In this document: piece after piece, positions 21,900 to 31,425 of the stretch
Layout: every line of letters begins with the position of its first letter
Position numbering within the stretch: the first letter of the stretch is position 1
Origin: Diploptera punctata
Lineage: Eukaryota > Arthropoda > Insecta > Blattodea > Blaberidae
Assembly (NCBI GenBank): GCA_030220185.1
Contig: JASPKZ010004204.1
Coordinates: forward strand, 246,001 to 310,000
DNA: 64,000 nt
Reading direction: 5' to 3'
Translations under genes and position numbers: made by a program
Notes under the pieces: generated by a model
Seen by the model: only the letters and a program-made list of their open reading frames with translations
The model's database searches: none
Told to the model about the DNA's origin: nothing

Positions 21900-22330
21900 C
21901 GCTTTTAACTGCAATGCACTAAAATTCAGCGCCCTTGCCCAGTTCGCTGATGACACCTGTTTCTGGGTGACGGCCCCGCGAATGGGTATGGCCAGTGGGG
22001 AAAATGAGTCAAACACTAGAATGCTACATGGAATGGACTAGACAATGGCGAATCAATAAACACTGACAAGACTCAAGCCATGCTCATCACATGAAAAAGA
22101 CGTTAATGAATAATGTTCCTGCGATACCCAGTCTGAATCGATAACATCCCAATACCATTCAAAAAACAAATTAAATGTCTTGGCATGAGAATTACAGAGA
22201 TTTATCCTCACTGAACATATGAAAAACATAATAACGTAAACACGGCCTTTCGCTAAAACACTATAGTCCACAGACGAGAAGGATGAATGCAAAGGACGAA
22301 GGGGGCACGGGAATTGCAAGCGATACAATG
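21900..22330 (+). pseudogene. Jockey-like LINE reverse transcriptase fragment
   Basis: Translating across small indels gives AQFADDTCFWVTA (motif C, FADD kept), then a TDKTQAM-x-I motif at about 22060-22085 and a K-x-L-x-LGMRIT motif near 22170-22195. The order FADD, about 60 residues, NTDKTQA and K-C-LG resembles the Jockey group. Stops and frame breaks are numerous. Confidence 0.6.
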
Positions 22331-22504
22331 ACTGAGAATTTAGGAGCAGTCCATGATGTCACTCATATCTGTAGATTATTTCAGGTGTATTCAATTTTAT
22401 ATTATATATTTTGTGTTTTACGGTAATTAAATTTGCTCTTCTTATTCAGTTTAGTTACTTTTATTTTAATGTTTCGTAGTACACTGTAAGGTAAGGGTGA
22501 TGAT

Positions 22505-22610
22505 TAAAATTTTGAAGTGTGTTCACCAGACTCGGAACTAACACGCCCGCTCAGCGACTAAATGCAGGTAAGTTATAGTACAATCCTTCATGATGTAATG
22601 TGCTGAGTAT
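22505..22610 (+). repeat. Unclassified repeat R3, copy 1
   Basis: CGGAACTAACACGCCCGCT, CAGCGACT and AGTACAATCCTTCATGATG recur in the same order at 62030-62115, in the same orientation. No function is visible. Confidence 0.55.
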
Positions 22611-22714
22611 AAAATACCTACTGCTCTCATACACTTCATCTGTGCACTGTACACTACTTTTCAAGAAAAAAACACATAGATCACAAATATAACTCGAATA
22701 CACTTACTCAACAC

Positions 22715-22995
22715 AGTAATGAGGACCTCGCTGACTTATGCAGCACCCTTATTTCTCAAACTCAACAAAACTAATGCAAAGATACTAAACAGAACATACA
22801 GAAACTCTATCAGAACATGCATGAATCTTAGGAAGTCATTCCCCAATCGACCTCTCCATCACTTATCCAAAAATGATCCTCCGATTGATCACCATCAAAG
22901 CCATAAGCATAAAAATAGAACAAGAGCCTTGTCACGTCCACCAGTAAGAAACTTTATTCATAATCCCTCCAAACACGACAGCAGCTCGACTTAGA
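22715..22995 (+). pseudogene. Jockey-like LINE C-terminal fragment
   Basis: An open frame of 91 codons begins RTSLTYAAPLFLKLNKTNA and continues with ILNRTYRNSIRTCMNL and LLHHLS-like residues, consistent with the region after the reverse transcriptase in Jockey-type elements (IR-x-x-LTYAAP). It lies about 400 bp downstream of the RT fragment at 21900-22330, in the same orientation, with unrelated DNA (including R3) between them, so both may come from one disrupted copy. Confidence 0.65.
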
Positions 22996-23857
22996 AATCT
23001 ATAAAAAAAATGACATAATTAGAATTAGCCCATAATCATCCCATTTCGAGCACGGGCCTCCTGCGATTGCAGGGTTGTTTACGTTATATCCCCGGGTTAG
23101 CCAATCCCTTGGGACTATCACTTAACTATTTTATGGATTGCTTCCATCTTTGTCTGTCTTGTGCTATTCTAGTCCACAATGTTCCTAGATGACACTTGAA
23201 CACTCATAGATGAAATTAATAGACCAGCAGTCACATTAAAAACTATTGGTCATCAATGATATTGAAGCTATGAGTATTCAGATTTTATGAAAGTAGAATT
23301 TGATTCATACATAATTCCTCAAAATCCAACGCTTATTTTTGTCTTCCCACTTTCTTTCCCTAGTCTGGGTTCCCACATAGTCACTGTATAAGTCCACTCT
23401 TTAGGATCCATTCGGAGCATGACATAATATCTTCAATTAATTACAATAAACCATTCCACTCAGACTAAAATACAACTGACTAAAAATGGTCATCCATATA
23501 AAATAATAATGCAATTCTTTAACAAAATTCAAAAATAAAAAGAAACCGTCTACATATTGAAAGGAAAAAGTAAAACTAAAGCACTGTTGCGATATTTATT
23601 ACGTTTCAAAAGTATCGCATATGCACCAATACAAATCATTAATCATTTAATCTCTAGATCCATGGAGGGTGCGTCTGGTCTCATTAACTGTCTTTCTCTG
23701 GCATTAAACAACAACAATAATAACAACAACTAACGAAACACTGAAAACAGGCTTCTTAATGCTCAATGACCGGATTTTTGTTTCTTGATCTACGGCTGGT
23801 TATGGCTGGCCCGTTATGAATATTCTAGTACTATGACTACCGGCCGTGAAAGCCTGC
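22996..23857. other. AT-rich stretch without genes
   Basis: No repeat or coding signal that can be supported. Confidence 0.4.
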
Positions 23858-23870
23858 TTCCTACAATTAT

Positions 23871-24593
23871 CTTCTTCTTCCTTCCAAGTATTAGGCCAAG
23901 GCCTGTTACGATCCTATAGAAAATTTTCCCTCCAGCGTTTCATAGGACGGTCCAGAGATCTTCATCCTCTTGGTATATATTTAAAAACAGGTTTGGGGAT
24001 CCGATTTGAATTCATTCTTTCAAGATGGTGTTTCCAATTTAGTTAGTACTGTTTAATATATTCCAAAATTGGCGTAGTCTTCAATTATTTTAAGATATTG
24101 GTGTTCCTTTTCCGATCCCATCTGGTGTAACCCGCTGTTTTTGCGCATGAATCTCATTTCACAAGCCGTTATTCTGCTTTCATGTTGTCTTTTTAGTGTC
24201 CATGCTTCACTACCGTAGGTCAACACGGGTCTAGCCAAAGTGTTATATAAACGTAATCTGGTGTTTTTTGTACATAACTTGATTAATAATTCCCAAACTT
24301 TTATTATAACTAGTATTTTTTTCAGGGGATATCCTTTTTCATCCCAGATAGAGAGATAATATCCAAGATATTTAATTTGATTAGATCTCTCTACAATTTT
24401 ATTCTGGAGACAGATTTCACTTTGTATGGGGTCCTTCCCTTGAAATGCCATAATTTTAGTTTTGTTAATTGATATTTCCATATTAAATTTGGCAGCTGTT
24501 TTTTGTAAATTATATATTGATCGTTGCAAATCATGTTCGGAAAGTGCCACAAGCGCTAAATCGTCTGCAAAAAGAATAGCATCGAGTTTGAGG
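23871..24593 (-). pseudogene. LINE family 2, second copy with perfect TSD
   Basis: Minus-strand 5'-truncated copy of the element at 1-1790. It starts within NLKLDAILFADDLAL (motif C intact), then NKTKIMAFQGKDPI, LARPVLTYGSEAWTL and the tail; a frame break near 24060 precedes RGRRSLGRP-type residues that are lost, and the 3' signature (AGGCCTTGGCCTAATACTT) lies near 23890. It is flanked by an exact 13-bp duplication TTCCTACAATTAT at 23858-23870 and 24594-24606. Confidence 0.9.
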
Positions 24594-24703
24594 TTCCTAC
24601 AATTATTATTTCTGTAAATTAATAGTTTTTGAGCACGCTGTACATTATGAACCTATAACTAACTGAAAATCATACCTGTTTCCCGGAGAGTGATTCTGGG
24701 AGA

Positions 24704-24737
24704 TTTCAGTGTAATAATGATTATTATTACACTGAAA
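24704..24737. repeat. Perfect 15-bp palindrome
   Basis: TTTCAGTGTAATAAT at 24704-24718 pairs with its complement at 24723-24737 around a 4-bp loop. Similar sequences (TTATTTCT, then AGCACGCTGTA or AACACGCTGTA) lie on both sides, at 24605-24650 and 24740-24780, so the palindrome sits inside a local duplication. Confidence 0.7.
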
Positions 24738-24784
24738 TTTATTATTTCTCTAAACTGACGGTTTCTGAACACGCTGTATATTGT

Positions 24785-25680
24785 AAATAAAGATAGAGAT
24801 AACCGAAAATGGTCTTTATAAAGATACAGACTAGAGTATTTAACAAGAGAATAGCTGAATGAGGACAGGATAATTTGTTTCACACACAAAAGAACTTGCA
24901 AGTCTGTCAGCTTTAACTTCTCTTCAGATGGCTGCCATTTCATGTCGCGATTCCAACTTAATTACTTCCCTGAAAAAAATATTTCTTTTATTGACCCACT
25001 TTCATTTCAAACTAGAAATAGATTGATTGTTAGAACCTGTTCAATCGGAAAACTTATTAGTTTTTAAAACTTATACGTAGAGTCTCAAGTACCGTACTGC
25101 TTCCCACTTATCGGTTCTCATTAACCTATCACATCGCAGAATGGAATTTATAGACCAATACATGCCAGAGCAACGATTCGTTATATCAGAACATTCGGAC
25201 AAGATCTCTATACAGCATTTGAGTTTTATTTTTTTCGATAGGTAAAATAACTAACTCATTGAACAATCTAACCCCGGGTTCATGGCAATGCTCTCCACAC
25301 GTCCCTATTCTAAGTTTAATGGTTTTAGGGACTCTTCGAAGGGCGTTCTTAATCCATTCGCTTCAAGTTTTAATGCTTAATGCATATCCCCAGAAACCGG
25401 ATTAAATCACCGTAAATTATATTATATATTTTCAGACATTCAAAACGAACAAAATATAACGGTACTTGAGATCGCAATGAGAGTGAAGGCCAAAACACAT
25501 TCCTCTGCTATTCATAAATATTAACAAAATATTACCCTGTCAAGGGATGTACAAATTATTCTAAATATATAACAGCAGAGTTAAGCGAGTGTAGCTCGTC
25601 TTCTAAGGCGAATGGGTTAATAAATCGGTATCCTAGATATTGATTAAGTTATATAAAATATCTTAATAGGTAGCGGGTCG
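24785..25680. other. AT-rich stretch without genes
   Basis: No feature recognised apart from chance ORFs. Confidence 0.4.
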
Positions 25681-25682
25681 AG

Positions 25683-25684
<2 letters not shown>

Positions 25685-25727
<43 letters not shown>
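25685..25727. repeat. AT dinucleotide microsatellite
   Basis: Uninterrupted alternating A and T of about 43 bp. Confidence 0.95.
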
Positions 25728-25904
25728 AATTCATGGTGTAAAAGTCAGTTTAATAAAACTAGGAATAAAATATTAGCAAGACAAAATACCAATTTATGAG
25801 AACATGTCAACCAATACTGGACTCATTTTAACATAGTATTAAATAAATATCAAAATGTGTATAAGATAGAATCTGTTAATATTAATATTGAATTTAGATG
25901 CAGC

Positions 25905-26170
25905 ATCATCATCATCATCCGGTATCATGGCAGCTGCCGCCGTCTTCCGGAAACCAATCGCCATTCCTCTCTGTCCACCCATTGATCTTCCTTCAATCCT
26001 CTCATATTCATAGCTGCTTGTACCCCTTCTATCCAAGTTTTCTTCGGTCTTCCTCTCTCCCTCCTTTCTATTGGGATCCATTCTATAACAATTTTAGGCA
26101 ATATTTGCTCTGGCATTCTTTTGACATGGCCATACCACTGTAATCTTTTCTTTTCTATAATGTCTTTGAT
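25905..26170 (-). pseudogene. LINE family 5 C-terminal end
   Basis: The minus strand reads LQWYGHVKRMPEQILPKIV then ERRERGRPKKTWIEGVQAAM and EWRLVSGRRRQLP with a stop near 25922, followed by an ATG/GAT trinucleotide tail. This is the C-terminal tail common in insect endonuclease-reverse transcriptase LINEs. The RT core is absent. Confidence 0.75.
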
Positions 26171-26184
26171 GTCCGGCTCCTACC

Positions 26185-26480
26185 GAGGAATGATGTTTGG
26201 TTTTTTAGCATTTGTTTTTCTGTTTATCATGAACGAGGAACTGGCCCGATGCATCAACCCCCAACCTGGGGAACAGGTAATTTTTGTTCAAGATTTTGTT
26301 CCTCTAGCCTTTGATAATCCAGTATCGTACTGCAAGGCAGCAGCGCTAGTTTTCGTCCGCCATGGATATTTTATTTCCCCAGTACCCGCCATATCTGGTG
26401 AGCATTTCCCTATCCGCCACATGCGGAGGCGCCCGATGGGAGACTGGCAACTTCACACGGGAACATTTAGTAATAATTTT
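26185..26480. other. Unassigned less AT-rich segment, possible LINE 5' region
   Basis: The minus strand contains ATACTGGGGAAATA- and CCCCAGGTTGGGGGTTG-like runs followed by CATCGGGCCAGTTCCTCG. It reads like a 5' untranslated leader of a LINE, but I cannot match it to any copy in the window. Coding potential is poor. Confidence 0.25.
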
Positions 26481-26893
26481 AATTCAAGAAAAAATAGGTA
26501 AAAACTCAGGCTTTACCCATATATTTAGGAGTATCATCTTGGAAGTATTAATTTTTATAGCTTAAGTTTACTATAATTAAGTAAATGTCTAATTTGAACA
26601 TTCCTGAGTGTAAAAGAAAACTACTCACGTAACTGCCCAGCCGAGTCGCCGACGTGAGCCCTGAGCGGACCCAGAGACCTCCTCCCTTCCAGCTCCATCT
26701 GGGCTTAGGTTTATAACGTATTTTCCGTGGGTGTGGCATAACTAATATTTCCTAATAGTTTTTCTAGAATATTCTGTTGAGTTGTTTTGAAACTTTCCTC
26801 TCTCTTGTCGCAAGATACACATATTATTTCTGGAGAACTTTCGATATTACATAAACATATTTCTAAATCTTTCTAAATGAGTTGAAACAATTG

Positions 26894-27058
26894 TTTTGTT
26901 CAGTAGAAGCTGCAGAGTGATTCAAGATTAAACATGTTAATTATTTAATAAACGATGTAAGATTTGCTACAATTTGTTTGTTCGGTAGAAGCTACAGGGT
27001 GATTCAAGATCTAATATATTAATTATGTAAATAAACGATGTAAGATTAATTCGGTTAA
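26894..27058 (+). repeat. Two-copy tandem repeat, period 82 bp
   Basis: The phrases GTAGAAGCT, GTGATTCAAGAT, TTAATTAT and AAACGATGTAAGATT occur at 26903-26972 and again at 26985-27053, with an offset of 82 bp and several substitutions. Confidence 0.8.
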
Positions 27059-27069
27059 ACCCGTGATTT

Positions 27070-27402
27070 ATCAAGTTAGTATCTTTACCTTGTCGTGGTG
27101 GAGTGGCTTGTGTGCTTAAATGATCCTGAGAGCTATGCCGGCGGTAGCATTGCTGCCGATAGGGTTACCCATGCCGGACTGGTCGAAGGTGATAAGCCAG
27201 ACGAAATAAGTACCTTGGTCGAAAGAGTGACGATCTTTCACCGTAAAAATACAACCGTCAAGAAATGCGGACATGGGTTCTACTGGGGTAAAATTTTCCT
27301 GAGGTCAAATAGTCCCCCATTCGGTTCTCCGGGCGGGGACTACTTCAGGGAACCCATGCCAAGGCTCAAACACAGGGACATGTTCCTAGGAACATGGAAT
27401 GT
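27070..27402 (+). mobile_element. Probable 5'UTR and start of RTE-like copy C
   Basis: Begins near ACCTTGTCGTGGTGGAGTGG and runs through a GC-richer leader (CGGCGGTAGC, GGTTACCCATGCCGG) to an ATG at 27379 that reads MFLGTWNV. TWNV is the first motif of an APE-like endonuclease, so this is the start of the RTE-like coding region. It is fused, after a few codons, to a reverse transcriptase segment, with the whole endonuclease and half the RT deleted. Confidence 0.6.
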
Positions 27403-27742
27403 TTCGCACAAAGAGTAGGGTCGCGTGTAGGCAAACAGTTGTTCGGACCACTTTTGAAATCCAGAATGGGTTGAAACAAGGAGATGCATTATCTCCTCTA
27501 CTATTTAATTTTGTACTAGAGCATGCCATTAAATCTTTAGAGAATGAGGAAGGCTTACAACTGAATGGTATTAATAAGCTGTTAGTTTATGCTGATGATG
27601 TAGTATTATTGGCCGATAGCGAGGAGATACTAAAGGCCAACACGCACACACTATTGAGTAACACTAAGAAATTAGGACTGGAAGTAAATATCAATAAAAC
27701 TAAATATATGATCACACGTAGAAATTCATTATAGGGGAACCC

Positions 27743-27957
27743 GGGGCGGAACGGGGTACCAAGTTTAAAATGTGTTATAAAAGTACAAAAGGGTTAATTA
27801 AGAGAGCGCTGCAAATGTTTTTATGAACACATTACAATTTAATGTTAACAAAAGTACAATGATATTGTAAGAAAACAAATTAACAATCGATTTGTTTTGA
27901 AAAACAGAAAATCATGTCGTTTGCCCCGTTCTGCCCCGGATATGGGGCAGAACGGGG
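27743..27957. promoter_or_regulatory. Left subterminal 14-mer motifs of the pogo element
   Basis: GGGGCGGAACGGGG at 27743-27756, then an inverted pair CCCCGTTCTGCCCC (27924-27937) and GGGGCAGAACGGGG (27944-27957) separated by 6 bp. They match motifs at the right end, so they are candidates for transposase binding sites. Confidence 0.7.
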
Positions 27958-28091
27958 TGGTAGAAGGGTGGTAAGAAAATCTAATTATAAAAATACATAC
28001 AAATAGTGGAAATGCAGAAAAAATGTTTTTTCTATATTTATTTAGTGTAAGAGACCATAAAGGTTTTCATTTATTGTACCTTTTATTAAGC

Positions 28092-30014
28092 CTACTTACA
28101 AAATTCACACACTAGGACAGCCTCATCGTCTTCGCTGTCTATTCCCGCACAGGAATTGTGTGCCCATTTTTTGCACATGGAGCAAGCGACCCAACCTTCG
28201 ATTGACTTCGAGTAATATTCACGGCAATATAAACATTCACAGTCAGAACAATCCTCGGAATCACTCTCGTTTGTTTTGGGTGTTCTTTTTAGCTCTTTCT
28301 TTTTTCCATTTTTCTTCAAGCTCTTTCCTTTGTTTTTACCATTCTTAATTGTATTCTCTTTCTTGAATAGTTGTATCCTTGCTCGTTTTTCTTTGGATAC
28401 ATTTTTTTCCTCTTTTTCTTTAATAGCTTCTTCTAATTCTTGTTTGTATGGGGAATCTGTCAAGACAGTGGTCTTCCCCCTCTTCCGATTCGTCCTCTTC
28501 GTGCTTTCTTTAATTTTTGGTATAGGCATTAGAATTTCAGGCGAAATATGAAACGAAGAGGCCCTGTTGTCAATTGACATCCAGGAGCATCCAGGAGTGG
28601 CACAACTAGCCTGATCAAATCCAACTTTCTCAGCCAGCACACCATCGTTAGATTTGGCTAAAACCTCTCCAGATTTATCATCTAACCTGATAGGCATGCC
28701 TTTTTTAACTGGTGTGCTAGACGAAGACAATTCCAATTGTTCCGCACCAGATATGATCACCTTTTCACTTGAAGATCTACCAAGTCCGATGTCAGTTGTG
28801 TCTGCTGGGAGAAAATCGGTGTTCGTGAATACGGATGAGTCAGTTGGCCATATTCCTGTAGCTTGAAAACCACTGATAGCAGTTTTCATTGTTGCGCTTT
28901 GGATAAAAGCTGATCCAAAGAGTGTTGAAATTTGAAAGAGAGTTACGACTTTCCCTGGATTGCTTCGTAGCCATTTTCGAAGCTCATCACTGTAATGAAG
29001 ACTTAAAGGCTTCATAAAAGAAACATCAAGTGGCTGAAGTTTGTGAGAGCAATGTGGCGGTAGACATAGTAATAAAACGCCACTCTTCCTCGCGTAGTCT
29101 ATAACCTCAAGGTTCTTCGTATGTGTTGAGTGGCCATCTAATATGAGAAGAACCGGGAAGTCTTTTGATGCCTTAGAAAATTCAACAAATTTTTTAAACC
29201 ATGCAAGAAATAACTCAGCAGTCATCCATCCAGTGCTGTGTACCTCAGCCCAACTTCCTGGTGGCAATCCTAACTCAAATTCTTTCTGCTTCTTCTTTCG
29301 AGGAAAGATGAGCATCGGGGGCATATAAACTCCGCTTGCCGACATACAAATAAGGCTGGTCACAGTTTCGCCCCTTTCTGAGGATGTTAACGATCCGACT
29401 TGACGTTTCCCCTTGCAAGCAATGATCTTTGATTGATTTTTAGGGTTCACTGAAACCCCAGTTTCATCGCAATTAAATATTTGAGAAGCCGTTAGTTTAT
29501 GCTTGTCGAGTAAACTCGTTAGCAACGAGAAAAAACTATCTACAGCTACTTTATTAAAGCCCATGGCTCTTGCACCAGATGTTGCTTCCGGTTTGCGAAC
29601 AGATAATGTAGGGTGTCTTTTAAGGAATCCATTCACCCAATCTTGGCCTGCGACTCCATCTTTAAATCTATGGCCAATCCCATTTCTTATAGCCAACTGA
29701 TAAGCTAAGCTACGCAAGTCTTTCATTGTTAGACCGAATAACCTAGCTTCCATAGTTTTTAAGTAATTAACGAGCTCAAGTTCCTGTTCTTCCGTAAATA
29801 TGGTTTTAAATTTTCCAGCCGTTTTATCGATCTTGTAGTCAGGGGTTTCTCTTCTTTTTTTAACATATCTTTCCAAAGTAGACTGGGGAACATCAAATTG
29901 GTTCGAAGCCTTCAAATACCCAAATTGACCAGAAATAACCGCCTCGACAGCATTGTTCATTGCCTCAGTAGACCATGATTGCCTATTTGTTTTTTTCTTA
30001 TAGTCTCGAACCAT
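28092..30014 (-). CDS. Pogo-type DDE transposase with C-terminal PHD finger
   Basis: 640 residues, open from an ATG at 30014. Order: psq-type helix-turn-helix (about 13-55; AVEAVISGQFGYLKASNQF), a CENP-B-type second DNA-binding region (about 68-145; WVNGFLKRHP), then a DDE_1 catalytic domain. Catalytic aspartates are D183 (NCDETG), D293 (LILDGHSTH) and D330 (LQPLDVSF), 36 residues apart for the last two. GFQATGIWP at about 382-390 is typical of the family. A lysine-rich linker (500-580) leads to a PHD finger, C594-C597-C611-C614-H619-C622-C636-C639 (C4HC3). It would cut and paste DNA between TIRs in the nucleus; the PHD finger may read histone tails. The start is supported by a splice acceptor directly before the ATG. 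The pogo subclade was not determined. Confidence 0.92.
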   Translation of the reverse strand: MVRDYKKKTNRQSWSTEAMNNAVEAVISGQFGYLKASNQFDVPQSTLERYVKKRRETPDYKIDKTAGKFKTIFTEEQELELVNYLKTMEARLFGLTMKDLRSLAYQLAIRNGIGHRFKDGVAGQDWVNGFLKRHPTLSVRKPEATSGARAMGFNKVAVDSFFSLLTSLLDKHKLTASQIFNCDETGVSVNPKNQSKIIACKGKRQVGSLTSSERGETVTSLICMSASGVYMPPMLIFPRKKKQKEFELGLPPGSWAEVHSTGWMTAELFLAWFKKFVEFSKASKDFPVLLILDGHSTHTKNLEVIDYARKSGVLLLCLPPHCSHKLQPLDVSFMKPLSLHYSDELRKWLRSNPGKVVTLFQISTLFGSAFIQSATMKTAISGFQATGIWPTDSSVFTNTDFLPADTTDIGLGRSSSEKVIISGAEQLELSSSSTPVKKGMPIRLDDKSGEVLAKSNDGVLAEKVGFDQASCATPGCSWMSIDNRASSFHISPEILMPIPKIKESTKRTNRKRGKTTVLTDSPYKQELEEAIKEKEEKNVSKEKRARIQLFKKENTIKNGKNKGKSLKKNGKKKELKRTPKTNESDSEDCSDCECLYCREYYSKSIEGWVACSMCKKWAHNSCAGIDSEDDEAVLVCEFCK

Positions 30015-30269
30015 CTGAAATCGAAAGAAAAAAATTAGGGACGCACTAAAAACGATCTCTTACTTTAAAATATTACGGGGCAGAATGGGGTACTTCCCCA
30101 TTCCGCCCCACCCCGTTCCGCCCCGAGACACGATTTCTGTTAGGAGAGTAAGATCACTCAGAGAAAGATACGTAAACACACATTTAACTACACTAAACTA
30201 AAGACAATTAAACGCACTTGAAGCATATACTAACTATAGTTATACTTTAAATAAGTATGTATAACTTAC
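30015..30269 (-). other. Likely 5'UTR intron of the transposase
   Basis: On the minus strand AACAAAG|GTAAGTTAT (donor at 30269) and TTTTTTTCTTTCGATTTCAG (acceptor ending at 30015) border a 255-bp AT-rich stretch that abuts the start codon. It contains three of the 14-bp GC motifs (30077-30124). Splicing is inferred from sequence alone. Confidence 0.65.
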
Positions 30270-30485
30270 CTTTGTTACAAAATCTTCAGAAGTTATAATC
30301 CAGGAGCAATAAATCACACAACAAAAACTTCACGCACCAACGCTGAAGAAAACTAGACTAACATGGTTGCCGTATTTGCACAGTAACAGGTTGGTATAGT
30401 TCTACCTAATGCCGCTCGCTGGCAGCACCTCCTTGACACAAAAAAATGCCAAACTTCATTCTGCCCCGGTACCCCGTTCTGCCCC
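30077..30485. promoter_or_regulatory. Right subterminal 14-mer motifs of the pogo element
   Basis: GGGGCAGAATGGGG (30077-30090), CCCCATTCCGCCCC (30096-30109), CCCCGTTCCGCCCC (30111-30124) and CCCCGTTCTGCCCC (30472-30485, within the TIR); an incomplete TTCATTCTGCCCC lies near 30455-30467. Confidence 0.7.
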
Positions 30486-31299
30486 CGATTCCCCTATAAT
30501 GGAAATGGACAGCTAAGGACAAATGAGGGAAATTTTGAGGAAGTGGCTGAATTCAAATACCTAGGAACAATAATCACAAATAGGAATGAGATGCACAAAG
30601 AAATTAAACATAGGCTCAATTCTGGAAATGCGTTCTATTATGCATTGCAGAGACTCTTGATGTCCCAACTCCTTTCAAAAAACGTTAAACTGAAAATATA
30701 TAAAACTATTATTCTACCAGTTATATTATATGGGTGCGAAACATGGACTCTTACTTTAAGAGAGGAAAGGAGATTACAAGTATTTGAGAATAAAGTACTT
30801 AGGAAAATTTTTGGACCAATGATAGATGAACAGACAGGTGAATGGAGAAGACTACATAACAATGAACTACATGGTCTTTATAGGAAGCCAGATATAATAA
30901 GAACAGTTAAGTCTCGTAGACTGCGATGGGCAGGACATGTTGCACGTATGGGGAATGAAAGACTTGCATGGAAGCTTCTTGTAGGAAAGCCAGAGGGAAA
31001 ACGCCCAGTTGGTAGACCAAGAATGAGGTGGGAGAATAACATTAACTATGATTTGAGGGAAGTAGATTATACAGGGAATGATTGGAAAGCATTAGCTCGG
31101 GATAGGGATGTATGGAGAGCTTATGTCCGTGCGGCCATGAACCTACGGGTTCGATAGTGCCAGTGAGTAAGTAAGTAAGGCCCTATTACAACATTAAGCT
31201 TGTATGTTCCATTCATTCCCATTAAAATCCACCTCTTTCAGAGCATGGTTAATGTTATGGGCCGACATATCTTCTGAAATGCCTCCTGGATATTTCACA

Positions 31300-31425
31300 A
31301 CATTATATGTTTGAGGGTGGTTACATTCCTTGCCTGGGGCGCAGGTTCAAACCGCGGTCGATGAATTTTTTAGGATGGAGTAAATCCTCCGGAAGGGACT
31401 TTAAACAGTGGGTCCCGAGTCTGAT
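31300..31425 (+). mobile_element. SINE2 fragment joined to a Penelope ORF
   Basis: CATTCCTTGCCTGGGGCGC, GGTTCAAACCGCGGTCGATG (B box region), TTTTTTAGGATGGAG, TCCTCCGGAAGGGACTTTAAAC and TGGGTCCCGAGTCTGA are SINE2 landmarks, ending abruptly at about 31425 where Penelope coding sequence begins. Confidence 0.7.

Larger units (their letters stand above)
27734..30494 (-). mobile_element. Pogo-type DNA transposon, structurally complete
   Basis: A 2761-bp element. The ends are inverted repeats of 27 bp with three mismatches (GGGGAACCCGGGGCGG at left, GGGGAATCGGGGGCAG as complement at right, both followed by AACGGGGTACC). The target TA is duplicated at 27732-27733 and 30495-30496. Inside is one open transposase gene on the minus strand with a likely 5'UTR intron, AATAAA-type signals just past its stop (near 28070-28085, minus strand) and seven copies of a GGGGC-R-GAA-Y-GGGG 14-mer near the ends. 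Intact ends plus an open ORF make it a candidate for recent or current activity. Confidence 0.9.
27403..31179 (+). pseudogene. RTE-like LINE copy C, internally deleted, split by a transposon
   Basis: Left part 27403-27731 has FEIQNGLKQGDALSPLLFN, VYADDVVLLAD (motif C intact) and NTKKLGLEVNINKTKYM. The right part 30497-31179 resumes with NGNGQLRTNEGNFEE and runs without a break (204 codons from 30543) through YGCETWTL, RWAGHVARMGNERLAW, GKPEGKRPVGRP and the stop at 31155-31157, then GTGCCAGTGAGTAAGTAAG. Removing 27734-30494 and one TA restores the sequence TTCATTATATAATGG found in sibling copies. Apart from the internal 5' deletion this copy looks young. Confidence 0.85.

Noticed and set aside
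26157..26501. 126-codon ORF with hydrophobic start, resembling a secreted protein
   Set aside because: It begins in the antisense of the LINE family 5 end and continues into a leader-like sequence; a host secreted gene is not supported.
27070..27120. HDV-like ribozyme at the 5' end of the RTE-like leader
   Set aside because: Such ribozymes are known for some LINE 5' ends, but I could not trace the nested double pseudoknot here with confidence.
28276..28551. Hydrophobic 91-codon ORF on the plus strand
   Set aside because: Antisense shadow of the lysine-rich region of the pogo transposase.
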